64,000 bases of DNA from Eucommia ulmoides (taxonomy: Eukaryota > Streptophyta > Magnoliopsida > Garryales > Eucommiaceae), in assembly GCA_016647705.1 (NCBI GenBank), contig CM028340.1, forward strand, positions 11,051,001-11,115,000, written 5' to 3'. Below the pieces are notes generated by a model. That model saw nothing but the letters and a program-made list of their open reading frames with translations, was not told where the DNA came from and ran no database searches. Positions 1-10,320 of the stretch are shown one piece after another. The position numbers and the translations under genes are program-made. Positions within the stretch are counted from its first letter, which is position 1; every line of letters begins with the position of its first letter.

Positions 1-100
1 ATAGTCCGGCAGAGCGTTGTTTATCTACTAGGCATAGTCCTACTGAACGTTGATTATCTACTAGGCAAAGTCCGACAGAGCGTTGTTGTGACCCGTTAGG
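1..100. repeat. 33-bp minisatellite at the window edge
   Basis: Units begin at 1, 34 and 67, each opening with A-T/A-AGTCC and ending in CTACTAGGC. The first two are full 33-mers; the third diverges after about 20 bases. The array runs off the left edge, so its length is unknown. It lies inside the gypsy-like block of 1-827 and corresponds in position to the CAGGATTTG..CCTGACAGGTC repeats at 63240-64000. Confidence 0.75.
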
Positions 101-827
101 AAGGCAAATCCTTCGGAGGGGGTACGGTACCGTTGCAACTCCCGATCGTGAGGTTAAAACGATCCTATGGCTAGTCGGAGGATGGTGTGGTGTTTTGTCG
201 TATACGATGAACCGGTTGGATAAATTTATATATATTACTTTACACTGGATTGGTGTATCCATATATATTGGTGTATCTATTATTTTGGTTGCTTTACACT
301 ATTTGGTTAGATATAGTATTCTGGTGGATTTTCACTGCTTGGTTGGAATATTATAAATCTATGAGTTTATTTCTGTGGTGACAGGAAAACGGAGTTTTCC
401 AGGTAGTATGTGATTTTTGTATTATTATTTGAAATGTGATATTTAAATTAATATTATACTTGATCCATACACAAAAATATTTTTATTATGAAGACAGTAC
501 ACCAATAAAATTTTTGGTTTCAGGTACAGCAGTTAGGAGTCGGTACCCTACTGGCATTAAGTAGAGTCTTGCTGTAGCGTTGTTTTGGGAGTAGGCTGTC
601 TGAGGTAAACCCGTGGGAGGTTCAACATTATTATTTCGTTGTTACTATTTTTGTTGTATACATATTCAGGGACAGATGTGTTCCAGCTTGAGAGGATGTA
701 TATGGTTGTGTGCCTGTATGTGTTTAAATATATATGTCTTGGTTTCTAGTTAGTTGGTTGTTCAGGGGAGGTTATGTCAACATCATACCGGCCCTGGGGT
801 GATGGATATCCAGGGTGGGATGTGACA
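1..827 (-). mobile_element. Ty3/gypsy-like terminal repeat block, inverted copy
   Basis: Read on the minus strand from 827, the block opens TGTCACATCCC, a typical start of plant gypsy LTRs. It then carries a GTACTGTCTTCAT..GGATCAAG segment near 500, CTAGCCATAGGATCG near 165, CGATCGGGAGTTG.AACGGTACCGT near 140, and a minisatellite. The same ordered landmarks occur on the plus strand at 16770-17290, 61360-61650 and 63550-64000, so this is an inverted member of a dispersed family. There is no coding capacity. The boundary at 827 abuts copia sequence directly. Assignment to gypsy rests on the termini only. Confidence 0.6.
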
Positions 828-1277
828 CCTCTAGAGCCGAAAATCATACTTACTCAACTAAATGGATCCCATCTCCCTAACGTCATCCTCTATCACCAAC
901 TAGTTGGAAGTTTGGTATATCTAGCAGTTACTCGCCGGAACATCGCTTATGTCATCCATCAAGTCATGTAATTCTTATTCGCTCCTTGGACCACTCATTA
1001 CTCAGTTATTCTTTCATTCTTGGATAAGTTAATGGTACCTTATTTTATGGACTTCATTACTCCTCCCAGTCCGCTCCCACTTTATAGGCCTATTCTGATG
1101 CCAATTGGGCTAGAGATCCCATCGACAGACATTTAACCACTGATTATTGTTTGTTCTTGGGCAACTCTCTTATTTCTTAGCGCAGTAAGAAACAAATCAT
1201 AGTTGTCAACTCCAGTAGTGAGGCTGAATATCGTGTCTTTGTTGACGCAACATAATAACTACTTTCACTTCGCCGCC
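828..1277 (+). pseudogene. Ty1/copia reverse transcriptase/RNase H fragment, first half
   Basis: Translation gives the copia motif LYHQLVGSLVYLAVTR and downstream RNase H-like sequence with stops and frameshifts. It closely resembles the same region of the copia element at 26540-26880 (LYRQLVGSLIYITVTY). The fragment begins abruptly at the gypsy-like terminus at 827, and its frame happens to continue into that terminus, which creates a meaningless fused ORF. At 1277 it is interrupted inside the RNase H region by an L-family LTR and resumes at 2736. Known role of the family: polymerase and RNase H of copia reverse transcription. This copy is dead. Confidence 0.8.
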
Positions 1278-2735
1278 TGGTGGCCGCAAATAATGCGCTG
1301 CCACTTTCACCGCAAGCGTACGGATCAAATTTTAGTATAGTGGACCTTTTAGTCGGGTATCATATCTACAGGGATTTATTGAAATTACTATCGAGTATCA
1401 CGATTTTCATAACTCGACTTTATCTAGGCGACAAAAATGGAATATAATTTATACTAATACTAAACGAAAATACTAATTCAATTAACTATACTATAACTAC
1501 TAATTTGAGATTGTTTAGGGGAGTAGATTGCCTAGAGATTAACGTTATTTATTTAAATGCGTTTGGTTTCGTTTTAGTTAACATTAATGGCGTTCGGCAT
1601 ATCCGATAATCTTGGTTCGTAAACTCTCTCGCCACCTCTTCTGAGTGTAAGATGGGGGAATACGTAACTTTATGTCAACACCAAAGTCTCCCTCAACGTC
1701 TTAACGACTCTAGGTCACGTGAGTCTCGCCCCAATGTCATCGAAACGTTATCGATTATACACTTTCTAACGCCTTCCCGGATCGTTAGATTGTCGTATTG
1801 TGTTAACCCTAGTCCGAATCCGGGGTTACCTCTCCTGAGTGTCAAACCCTGTATTCTCAATATATCTAAACTAGCATATAATTATAGAAAACACGGCAAC
1901 ACAATCGAAATTATAAGGAACAACCATAAACGAAACACAAATTCAACCAAAACTACATTTTCATAAATAATATGTTAATCCCTATTACAATCCATGTTCA
2001 GCTCATGGCCCTAACCATTTATATAATGTAAAATGAGCTAAACATGCTCAAACAATAATCCTAAGAAAAGAGAGAAAGAGAGAAACGAGAGAAACTAACC
2101 ATAATCCAAAGATTTGTCGCTAAGAGCGTTCCAAGATCACTTCTCCTTTGTTGCTTTGTGTTCTTCCCGTTTGGATTTGCGTGAGCTCTCCCAAAATACT
2201 CTCTAATATCATAGGAACCGTAAAGGGTCTCCTATGGCCGGGGGAAGAGAGAGAAGAGGAAAAGAGAAGGGTATAAATAAGCAAAATATCTTTAAAAAAT
2301 ATTTATTCTGCGCAGAGGCCACCGCCGCGGCAGTGGGATCACTGCCGCGGCCGTGGAGTATGTTGGTTAGTTGATGGTCGCAGCGGTGAAGAAGACGGTG
2401 TAATAGGAAGAACATCCTACATCTTTTGTGCCGCGACGGTGGAAGTTCAGCAAGTTTAGTGTCTTCTCAACATCTTCACTGCCACGGCAGTGGTTTGGAT
2501 GCCGCGGTGGTGGGCTTGTTTCACAATTTTGCCTCCAAACTTATTTTTCCACTGTTCTTCAACCGTTTTTAGTTCGATCTCAACGTTTTCGCTTTGATTT
2601 CATACATTTTCACCCCCACACACCTATTTTAATACAAAAAGAATAAAAACACTTTAAAATATATTAAAACATAATAAACGTACTCGAAAACTAACAAATT
2701 CGGTTTGAAAATAGATAGGTAATTTACACCTATCA
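1278..2735 (-). mobile_element. Solo LTR, family L (copy L1)
   Basis: The plus strand starts TGGTGGCCGC and ends CACCTATCA, so the element reads on the minus strand (TGATAGGTG...CCACCA). Five-base flanks CCGCC (1273-1277) and CCACC (2736-2740) form a target duplication with one difference. The copia RNase H frame resumes on the far side, so the LTR is a true insertion with no internal region. A minus-strand TATA-like site is at 2271-2279. Upstream of it, at 2319-2510, lie dyads such as 2477-2492 (arms CACTGC/GCAGTG, centre CACG). Only one copy of the ~185-bp U5 unit is present (about 1630-1810). Confidence 0.85.
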
Positions 2736-3115
2736 CCACCTCCTCACTGACATGAAAGTCTCCTCTCTCACTACCACTATTCTGCATTGTGACAATATGA
2801 GTGTTATTTAGATCTCCTATAATGACGTTTTTCATGAGAGTCCAGAATATTGTTAGACTTCAATCCGCGACTTCAACCAATCAAACAGTAAATATTTTCA
2901 CCAAGGCTCATATACCCAGATGCTTTCACACTCTGATGTCAAAACTCAACTTCACCTTCTATATATAGACTCTATGTATATCTTAGTAATTTTACGTTTC
3001 CCATATATCAATACAATCGCTCCATGTTCTCTCAATATTCCGCCTCATAATTATTCTAACAATCTAGTTTCACAATCTAAATATACATTTTGTTGTTCAG
3101 TGATCAATTTGTAAC
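2736..3115 (+). pseudogene. Ty1/copia RNase H end and 3' LTR remnant, second half
   Basis: Continues the reading broken at 1277: LLTDMKVS, then a CDNMSVI-like motif and a YNDVFHES motif, matching the copia RNase H signature CDNxSA..NxVFHxRTKH in degraded form. After about 2910 the sequence resembles a short copia 3' LTR, with a TATATATAGACTC box near 2962 and a run of repeats ending in AATATTCC. Stops and frameshifts are present throughout, so it is not functional. Confidence 0.65.
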
Positions 3116-4960
3116 GTTTTAAACATTTTTGGTGTCATAACTTTATTATCCTGGGTTTATATCATTTACCTCTCTTGTCATTTCGTCCAAAATCACAAAT
3201 ATCCCCTATTATTTTAAAAATGTCAGTCATCCCATTTGACTAACGTTTTCATGTAAAAAGACATGAATGCCCTTCTCTTATTAAAAAAAATAGATTTTTT
3301 TATTGTTTTATTTTTTAAAAATTCACTAACAACCCCATTTTTTAAAAAATATTTCTTTACCCTCAATTTTTTAAACAATTATATTTACCTTCTACCTCGA
3401 ATTTTATAAAATATAATTTTTAAAATAGATTAAGCTCTTTAATTCCATATGTGTAAAGGAACAATGAGAGGTTGACCAATATTAAAGAATTATCTAATAA
3501 GCCTAAAATCAATTACATATTACCAATAAATGCAAATTAGTATATAATAAATCGAGAACTCTCATCCAGTAGTTTTCATGAACCGTTTGATCCCAGATGC
3601 AAAAAACTCTGATTGCTAGATTACTGATTTGCCCTTCACGAGTTTATAGGGATTGAGAGTTTCTATATTCAACATAGTCATTTTATTAAAATCAAAATAA
3701 CTATTGATGTACAATTTTTTATTTTTTTTTCACAATCTAATTATTCGAATTCGTCTAAATAAGATTTACAAAACGATATCAAATTTACTATTTTTTTCAT
3801 TAATTTCAATTTTCACATTCATGTTTTATTAAACATGGTACTTCTAGAATTTTTAATTTTCACATTTCATGTTACATTCAACATGGTACTTTCAAAATTT
3901 TCAATTTTCATGTGTTACATTTAACATCAAATCACATTTATCAATAAGTCATGCTACACTCAACACACATATAATTTGTTTTATTATCAACATTAATTAA
4001 TGTTATTTTCTATTAAATTGGGTGTTATATTCAACATTCACATGAAACACAAAATGCAGTGATGTTAATGTTATATACAATATCCACATATAACGCAATT
4101 TAGAATTCTCAAAAAAATATTAATATCAATCACTGAATATTACATTTAACATTAGTTCCAGACGAATTATAAGATATTATATGGACATTTACATGAAATA
4201 CGATTCGCATTTTTAAAAAACTTGATTAATATATCATTTTAAAGAGAACGGTCTCCCGATAATTATTGTGTAAAAAAAAAAATTAACAACAGGTTCATGA
4301 TAAAATTACCTGTTTTATGTTCAATGTTTTTTATTGAAAGTTACTATATTTTTTTCCACATTTTTAGTTGTAATAAAAATTAAAAATTGTATAAGGAATG
4401 TAATCGCTTATTAATGAAGGAAAAATTAGTATGGGAATTCTTAGAAATAGTGATTTGATGCAAAATAAAACAAATAGATATAATCCATAACTAAAACTTA
4501 AAAAAGAGAGTCCTTAGTCACCGTCCATAATCTAATCCCATCTTGCGAGAGGGAATAATAATTGCTATGACTTGTGTGAACCAATTATAGTGAATAACAC
4601 TTTACTACAATAACCTCACATGCGGTAAAGTTCGAATTTTTTATTTATCATAAGAGAAAGTTGGTACATGCATGAGACTTGGGACAAAATCTCTTGCCCC
4701 TTTATTTAGTTAAATTAGTAATCTTTATTTTATTTTATTTTTAGTATTCTCACATGTGTCCCTACATCCATATAAGATATAAGACTAATCTCGTTCAGAG
4801 TACATGACTGTCTCACCTAATAAATGATTTTCCACAAGCTTAAATTCTTGACCTTGCAAATACCCCTCATCTACTTTAATTCATCCAGGTCTTACCACTT
4901 GAGTCACATCTTATTGGTAGTTAAATTTGTTAGTTAAATTTGTAATCTAAGTGCATACAA
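3116..4960. other. AT-rich intergenic DNA with a degenerate subrepeat tract
   Basis: No gene is visible. From about 3690 to 4250 the sequence is built of loosely repeated phrases (CGTCTAAATAAGAT, AACGATATCA, TTCACATTCATGTT, ACATTCAACATGGTACTT). These recur at 41090-41536 and 46354-46640, so this is a dispersed satellite-like family. Long A and T runs break every frame. Confidence 0.5.
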
Positions 4961-5940
4961 ATTTAGTAAATTTTCATATTTGTTCTGATTTGTTGGTCTT
5001 GTTGATTTTGGTAGAGTTTTTGTTTATTCATTATGAATTTTCTTTGTTGATTTTTTTTTTCTTGTGAATATTCATATCAGTTTATTTGTTAGTAAATGTT
5101 TGTTGTAGTTTGGTGAACATTTACACAGCTTTTGGTTTTTGGTGAATATTCATTTTGGTTTGGTGAATGTTCATACAGGTTTATTTTTGTTGATCTTAGG
5201 ATTTATTTTCAATGTTTTTGATTTGTTGTTCTTGATTGATTTTAGTTTTAATTTTTTTACAATTTTTCCCCTGAATATTCATAACTGGTTTAAATAGTAG
5301 TGTGAATGTTTATAACAAAATAACAAAAAAAAAATCGTAATTTTTGTAAACATGACAACAAGAGAATGTAAAAGAGAAAAAGGTGTGAACATAACCAAAA
5401 AAATATATTTGTTCACATAAAAAATTTCAACATCCACAACAAAACAATTAGCCTATAAACATGTATTAAATATTTAGAATAGTAAAACAAAAATGTGAAT
5501 GTTCATGCTTGGTATATTTTACTTAGTGATATTTTATGCAAACTATGTGAGAATGATGGTCAATGAGCAATGACTATTTTTTAAAAAATGTTAGAGGACT
5601 AAAAACTTTATTATTGTAGTTGAGAATGTAAAAGAGAAAAAGGTGTGAACATAACAAAAAAATATATTTGTTCACATAAAAAATTTCAACATCCACAACA
5701 AAACAATTAGCTTATAAACATGTATTAAATATTTAGAATAGTAAAACAAAAATGTGAATGTTCATGCTTGGTATATTTTACCTAGTGATATTTTATGCAA
5801 ACTATGTGAGAATGATGGTCAATGAGCAATGACTATTTTTTAAAAAATCTCAGAGGACTAAAAACTTTATTATTGTAGTTGAGGGTCTATTTTCTTATTT
5901 TTATAATTTTTTAGGACTAAATAATAAGTTTCCTTATGCT
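4960..5940. repeat. Dispersed non-coding repeat (related to 14460-15720)
   Basis: Phrases such as GTGAATGTTCAT, TTGTTGATTTTGGTAGAG and AAATATTTAGAATAG.AAAACAAAAATGTGAAT, ending in ACTAAATAATAAGTTTCC, are shared in the same order with 14480-15700. Both blocks look like degenerate copies of one non-coding mobile element. I cannot see terminal repeats that would classify it. Confidence 0.45.
5362..5881. repeat. Two-copy tandem duplication, about 260-bp unit
   Basis: The stretch starting GAGAATGTAAAAGAG at 5362 is repeated starting at 5622. The two units differ at only a few places: a one-base deletion in the run after ATAAC, GCCTA/GCTTA, TACTT/TACCT and AATGTTA/AATCTCA. The near-identity marks a recent duplication inside an otherwise old repeat. 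Confidence 0.85.
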
Positions 5941-6953
5941 AACTTTGGTGCAATATATAATGAATTAAATTAATATTGACTAGAATTAGTAATAGACAAA
6001 ATATGAATATATATATATCGAAATTAGGAATGGTGAAAAATACTAAAATTTACAACAAATTAATAAAAAAAAATAGTTTCAGTTCTATTTATTAGAGTTC
6101 ATGTAAACATTAATGTTCCAATTAAGTTATGTGGCTATGAGCTACCCCACTGTCATCGGCCATTATACTATGGACACTAGATTCTGGCAACCACCAGTCA
6201 CCAATTATTGAAATTTCGGTCACCGGATTTTTTTTTAGTTACATTTAGTTAATTGTTAGTAATATTTTTTAGTATACTTTAATTACATTAAATTACTCGA
6301 TCGCCAGTTGTTGAAAATTCAGTTTCTAGTTGCCGAATGTTTTTCTGTTATATTCAACTAATTATTTAGTAATATTTTTTTATTATGCATTTTAGTTATA
6401 TTAAAGTAACTTTTCGGTTCCCAACTCATAGAAATAACATGAATGTAACAAAAGAAAATACACTAAAATGTAACTAAAATTTTACAAAAGTACACTTAAA
6501 ATATAACTAAGAACTACATTTTAAATGAAAGTGGGTTTCATTGAAATTATCGATATTTTGGTTGATGATTATTTTTATTATAATTAATTATATGTGACGA
6601 TATATTCATATCTCCTTCTGTGCCTCCAACTATTTAATAATTTTTTTTATCTCCATCAATTAATTACATATACTATTTATTTAATTTGATGTGCTCCAGA
6701 GAGTATTTTAATAATTCTTAATCAAATAAAAGAGTATTGATGTTGCCACAAATCTCCTATGAACTTGCAAAACCAAAAACGCAAAGGGTGATACTAGTGT
6801 GATGTTAGCCAAAGAACCTTCGTTGTGAGAATAAGTTAATTCAGTTTTGGTATGAGCAAAAGAAAGTGTAAATGAATAATTTAATACCTCCTCCTTTTAT
6901 ACTTGAACCTATTGGCCATTGGTACTGAAGACATGGGTGTTCCTACTATCCCC
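5940..6953. other. AT-rich intergenic DNA with a diverged ~115-bp repeat
   Basis: Between about 6186 and 6420 two diverged units share CACCAGT/CGCCAGT, ATTGAAAATTC/ATTGAAATTTC, a G-CACCGGA/TGCCGAAT block and TTAGTAATATTTTTTA. After 6430 the same words appear in reverse complement (ATGAATGTAACAAAAG), which suggests an eroded foldback element. No gene seen. Confidence 0.35.
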
Positions 6954-7271
6954 TCACTCGATTATGGGTTGTTCATCCCGAACTTGGTGCATGTAGTGGG
7001 AATGTGGGTTTGATCTGGTCGTGTTCTTTGACTTGCTACTGGTTAGATCAATGCTTTGTATTACTGCCTTGGGTGGTTCTCTTAGGCTTGCCCGAATTGG
7101 ACAATGGGCCTTTTCATTGAGCTTGCCACGAATCAATCTATAGACCTTCTCACTAGGCTCATCCAAACTAGTTAATGGGCCTCTTGTGTTGGATTTCTGC
7201 TCAACTCCCTTCTGTCCACCTGAGTTGGTGCTATTCCTGGGCCTAAATTCTCGGCCCAGTCTCATCACCAA
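6954..7271 (-). CDS. Open frame of 105 codons, unrecognised
   Basis: This frame is open for 105 codons in a less AT-rich patch (about 6950-7300), unlike its surroundings. The product is basic and hydrophilic (many R, K, S, P), with no membrane segment, signal peptide or cysteine pattern. I do not recognise it. A homopolymer A run of about 17 bases lies just upstream on its strand (7351-7368). It could be the surviving end of a retroelement gag-like or host-derived frame, or chance. There is no promoter or splice evidence. Confidence 0.25.
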   Translation of the reverse strand: MVMRLGREFRPRNSTNSGGQKGVEQKSNTRGPLTSLDEPSEKVYRLIRGKLNEKAHCPIRASLREPPKAVIQSIDLTSSKSKNTTRSNPHSHYMHQVRDEQPIIE

Positions 7272-8180
7272 GCTTCTCTAAAAGATGTGATTAATGGCGA
7301 GGAATTATCCCTCATCATTTACCCCTATGACCTGCTTGTTGCTCCTGAGGAAAAAAAAAAAAAAAAAAGTTCACCTCCACCATTTGCAATGATTGAAGTT
7401 CTATAAGTCTTCTCCTCCTTCTCTTGCGTATATTTTTGTTACTTCACTGATTTCCTTTTTTTTCTTGCTTTTATCTTCCGCTATCTCTCTGTGTATGTCT
7501 TCCTCATATTGCTTCTAGTCCGTGGAACAAATATCTGGAGGTCAGTTCGTTGTCTACACTGCATTCTAAAATATTCGTACAGCCCGGTGCTCTTCTTGCG
7601 TCAATGGCCAATAGTATCCAATTGTAATGGCTGCCCATGGTAGGTATGGAAGAATCAATTAAGGTCAATAATTCGAATAACTACCGACTTCTTCATACAA
7701 CTACCCACTTCTTTATACAACTACAAAGTAACAGAGAAAAGAAGCCGTCGAGGATACCAGTTGCAGATGAACGGGAACCACAGTGGATATGGATCGTTAT
7801 CTTGGCTTGCAATTGGACAGGCGTTTTGCTCCATACGGTAAAGATCTCCATCTTTAAACTCTCGAGTTTTCTGTACAACACCAGCTCAGACAATCGATCC
7901 CATGGCGGCTCCATTACCTACTGCTTATAATCATTATGATTCATCTTAAGTTTTGTTATTGTTTCTCTGGGCAACAAAATCACTTCGGGATGGGAGAAAG
8001 CTGAAGAGATCAATACTTTTGATTAAATTTGTGTGGTGCTCTTAAGAGGTGTTCGACGTATTTCCTCATTGAGATTTTGGTTTTTCTTGAACTATTCATT
8101 AGCCATAGAAATGTGATCCAGCTTAGCAATCTCAGCTTCCCTGGTACAATAAAAGTTTAAGCAATAAAGAATGGGGGGCA
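7272..8180. other. Mixed unique-looking sequence without a supported gene
   Basis: Contains a 17-base A run (7351-7368) and pyrimidine-rich stretches (7405-7510). Open frames at 7637-7930 (+) and 7693-7914 (-) overlap each other and have no recognisable content. No repeat partner is seen inside the window. Confidence 0.3.
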
Positions 8181-8467
8181 CCAATGGAATGGAATTCTTG
8201 GAGCTATGTGTTCTTCCTGCAAGCGGACGGTGGCCGGCAGCGGCGGATAAACAGTAACAAATATTGGGAATGGAATGGGAATAATGATAAACAATTTTTT
8301 TTGGTTTCTCATTTCTTAAGAAAAAAATTGGCACAATTCCCAAATGGGAATGGAATAGGAACGAGAACAAAAATTATCAAACACTATTTCCAAATAGAAT
8401 TCCCAAAAATCTGGGAATGAAATGGGAATTTTTGGAATGGAAACAATTGCCAAATGGGGCCTACATG
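8180..8467. repeat. MITE-like GGGAATGGAAT-rich foldback
   Basis: Repeats of GGGAATGGAATGGGAAT and its complement (ATTCCCAAATGGGAATGG, AATTCCCAAAAATCTGGGAAT) alternate through the segment. TATCAAACACTATTTCC in the middle is typical wording of small plant MITE-like elements. It abuts the LINE-like block at 8468. Classification is by composition only. Confidence 0.35.
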
Positions 8468-8761
8468 TCCCTTGAATCGGGGAACACATTTGATCCAGCT
8501 CGAGAATACCCGGCAAGAAAAATGCAAAGAAGCCAAAGAAGGGAAGAAAATCGTCCACTATTATCTGACTTCTCTGTTTCGGACTGTACTATTCGCCATC
8601 AAAATTGTTCGCATTTAAGTGCAGTAGAAAATGCAATGTCAATGGGAACAACTCTGGGGTGGGACATCAAAAATCATGAAGCTAACATCCACCAACAAAT
8701 CTGGGATATGGAAGAGTGGGGTCGCGTTGAAGCTGCTAATCAGACCGAAGATTTACCATAA
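8468..8761 (+). pseudogene. LINE ORF1/ORF2-junction-like frame, copy 1
   Basis: The frame reads ..PARKMQRSQRREENRPLL, then SVSDCTIRHQNC and a conserved GTTLGWDI..I motif, ending in MEEWGRVEAANQTEDLP. A basic zinc-finger-flanking stretch, then an S(V/L)SDxxI..N pattern, then an acidic helix is what plant L1-type LINEs carry just before their endonuclease. Here the endonuclease is absent and the frame stops at 8759-8761. The paralogous frame at 25527-25724 is nearly the same and ends just before a copia insertion. The LINE assignment comes from motif memory, not a search. Confidence 0.4.
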
Positions 8762-8958
8762 AGCTGTAGGTGCAACTTACTGCCAGCGTTCATTGGAGCT
8801 GATCAACTTCTAACACTTTGGGGGCGAAAGCAATTAAGGACAAGTTGGCTAAAGCAGGAGTGAATATAGCTATGTTTTTGTGATTGGTGCTCGAAAAGTC
8901 ACGTGGTTGTAGTGTTCTAGTGGTATTTCTCTCTTTAATCCTACTAGCGATTGGGTAC

Positions 8959-9135
8959 TGGTTTCCGTGTTAGTCTTTTGGTGAGTTGCAGGTGCTAATA
9001 GAGGGGTATGATATCGTGTGGTGAATTTGTATTAGTTTCTTTGAGTTGGTTTCCGTGTTAGTCTTTTGGTGAGTTGCAGGTGCTAAGATAGGGATATGAT
9101 ATCGTGTGGTGAATTTGTATTAGTTTCTTTGAGTG
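8959..9135. repeat. 88-bp tandem duplication private to copy 1
   Basis: TGGTTTCCGTGTTAG begins at 8959 and again at 9047. The two units differ mainly at CTAATAGAGGGGTATG versus CTAAGATAGGGATATG. The paralogue near 31490-31560 has one unit, so the duplication came after the two blocks separated. Confidence 0.8.
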
Positions 9136-9188
9136 TTAAAGATCGAAGCCTTATCTCCATCTTCCGACTTCCCCGGCAAGGGAGCTTG

Positions 9189-9393
9189 AAATACTAAGGG
9201 TCGAGCATCAGTATTTATCAAATCTAGCCCGGTTGTTTCGTTTCAGATCAGTGGACAAGTTAAGGAAGATGGTCTTCCTGCTTTCATGACAGCAGACAGC
9301 AACAGTAGCATTAAGCCAGGGGAACTAACCGGAATATTGAATAAAGATATCGTGAGTTTAGGGACAGCAACTTCTAAGGCTCAAAATAAGTGA
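9189..9393 (+). pseudogene. Short shared frame ending SKAQNK, copy 1
   Basis: Open from after a TGA at 9186-9188 to the TGA at 9391-9393. It includes SGQVKEDGLPAFMTA, PGEL and SLGTATSKAQNK. A pyrimidine-rich stretch ending TTTCAG at 9235-9240 looks like a splice acceptor in this copy only; the paralogue has TTTCAA there. The frame is also open at 31640-31822. By eye the two copies differ by about eleven residues and very few silent changes, so I see no sign of purifying selection. Function unknown. Confidence 0.3.
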
Positions 9394-9756
9394 ATTATAT
9401 TTCTCTAGTCGATATTTACCCCCGAATGTTGGAGACCTCATTTGAATCTGTAACTCCAATGCTACATGTCCATCAAGTTCCGGTTGAGTCGTTAGAAATC
9501 TAGCAATTTCCAGATCATCGGTGGCATCTTCGATTCCATACGGAGGCAAACATCTTAATCTGTAACTCCAATGTTGAATACCTAAAGCCTTTGAAGAAAA
9601 CTGATCAAAATAGAGGTGTATGAACTATTTGCAATCCCTAATTGGAATTTGAGATAGAGAGGTGAAGCGCCCTTCGATTCTTCTCCGCACCAAAGGCTAG
9701 TTGTTGTAAGGAATGGTTTCGTTTCTTGTTACCGAGGATTGGTGCTGAATTTAAGC

Positions 9757-9832
9757 CGGGATGAAAAACCGTGATAAAAGCCTTTTTATCACGGTTTTTA
9801 ACTGTGATAAAAAAGGCTTTTTTTTAGTAGTG
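9757..9832 (-). mobile_element. CACTA-like transposon terminus with a perfect foldback
   Basis: The plus strand ends TTTTTTTTAGTAGTG at 9832, the complement of a CACTACTAAAAAA terminus. The subterminal part repeats the word GTGATAA/TTATCAC. A perfect 15-bp stem lies at 9765-9779 and 9784-9798 around a 4-base loop. Such short subterminal repeats are usual in CACTA elements. The partner end is not identified; 32568-32780 shares the words (AACTGTGAT). Confidence 0.5.
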
Positions 9833-10320
9833 GTGGCATTAAGGTCTATAATTTGTGAATTTTTTTTTTTTTTTTTCTTGTGATTGGCCTTCTTAGTACT
9901 GTGGTTTCTTGGTTTTTCTTTTTGTAGCTACCAGGGAGGTGATTCTATCATTTAGATTGGCCAACAGTGCTTGTTCACCTCCTTGAGCAAGTAGTCTATT
10001 TTTTTAGTTTTTAGATCCAGAATCGTAGGACTTGAGGTCTAGTTTTGACCTCCTGTTGTTATTTCTTTATGTTTTGCATGGTTTTTGCCTTGGTATCCCA
10101 GACCTCTTAGAATCTTTACTTTAGGTTCGAAGTAGGACTTATTGAGATTTTAAGGGGATCATTGTCTAGTTCCAAAGGTCAAGCGGTTTTAGTTTTAGCA
10201 TGAGGTGGAAGCAAATTTTGTAAGTTACATCTCATGCTGTAACCTTCTTTGCAATACAATCTTTTGCTTAAAAAAAAAATTGTAAAGGAAAAAAAGAAGA
10301 AAGAACTGCATTATTATGTG
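9833..10320. other. Intergenic, T-rich, no gene seen
   Basis: T runs at 9859-9875 and an A run at 10270-10278. No repeat partner inside the window was recognised and no credible frame is present. Confidence 0.3.

Larger units (their letters stand above)
8468..9755 (+). mobile_element. LINE-like retroelement block, copy 1 (unoccupied paralogue)
   Basis: Aligns by eye from TCGGGGAA (8468) to GGTGCTGAATTTAA (9755) with 25474-25742 plus 31261-32188. The second copy carries a 5.5-kb copia insertion, and this copy preserves the uninterrupted target GAAGCTGCTAATCAG (8731-8745). The 5' part holds an ORF1-like frame (separate entry); the rest is non-coding except a short frame at 9189-9393. A private 88-bp tandem duplication sits at 8959-9135. 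The copy is followed immediately by a CACTA-like terminus. Confidence 0.6.

Noticed and set aside
774-971. 65-codon open frame on the plus strand
   Set aside because: Its first 17 codons come from the gypsy-like terminus and the rest from a copia fragment. The fusion is accidental.
1652-1966. 104-codon frame
   Set aside because: Lies wholly inside an L-family LTR. Other copies do not keep the frame.
7637-7930. 97-codon plus-strand frame and its antisense partner
   Set aside because: The two overlap almost completely with no motif in either. Neither is supported.
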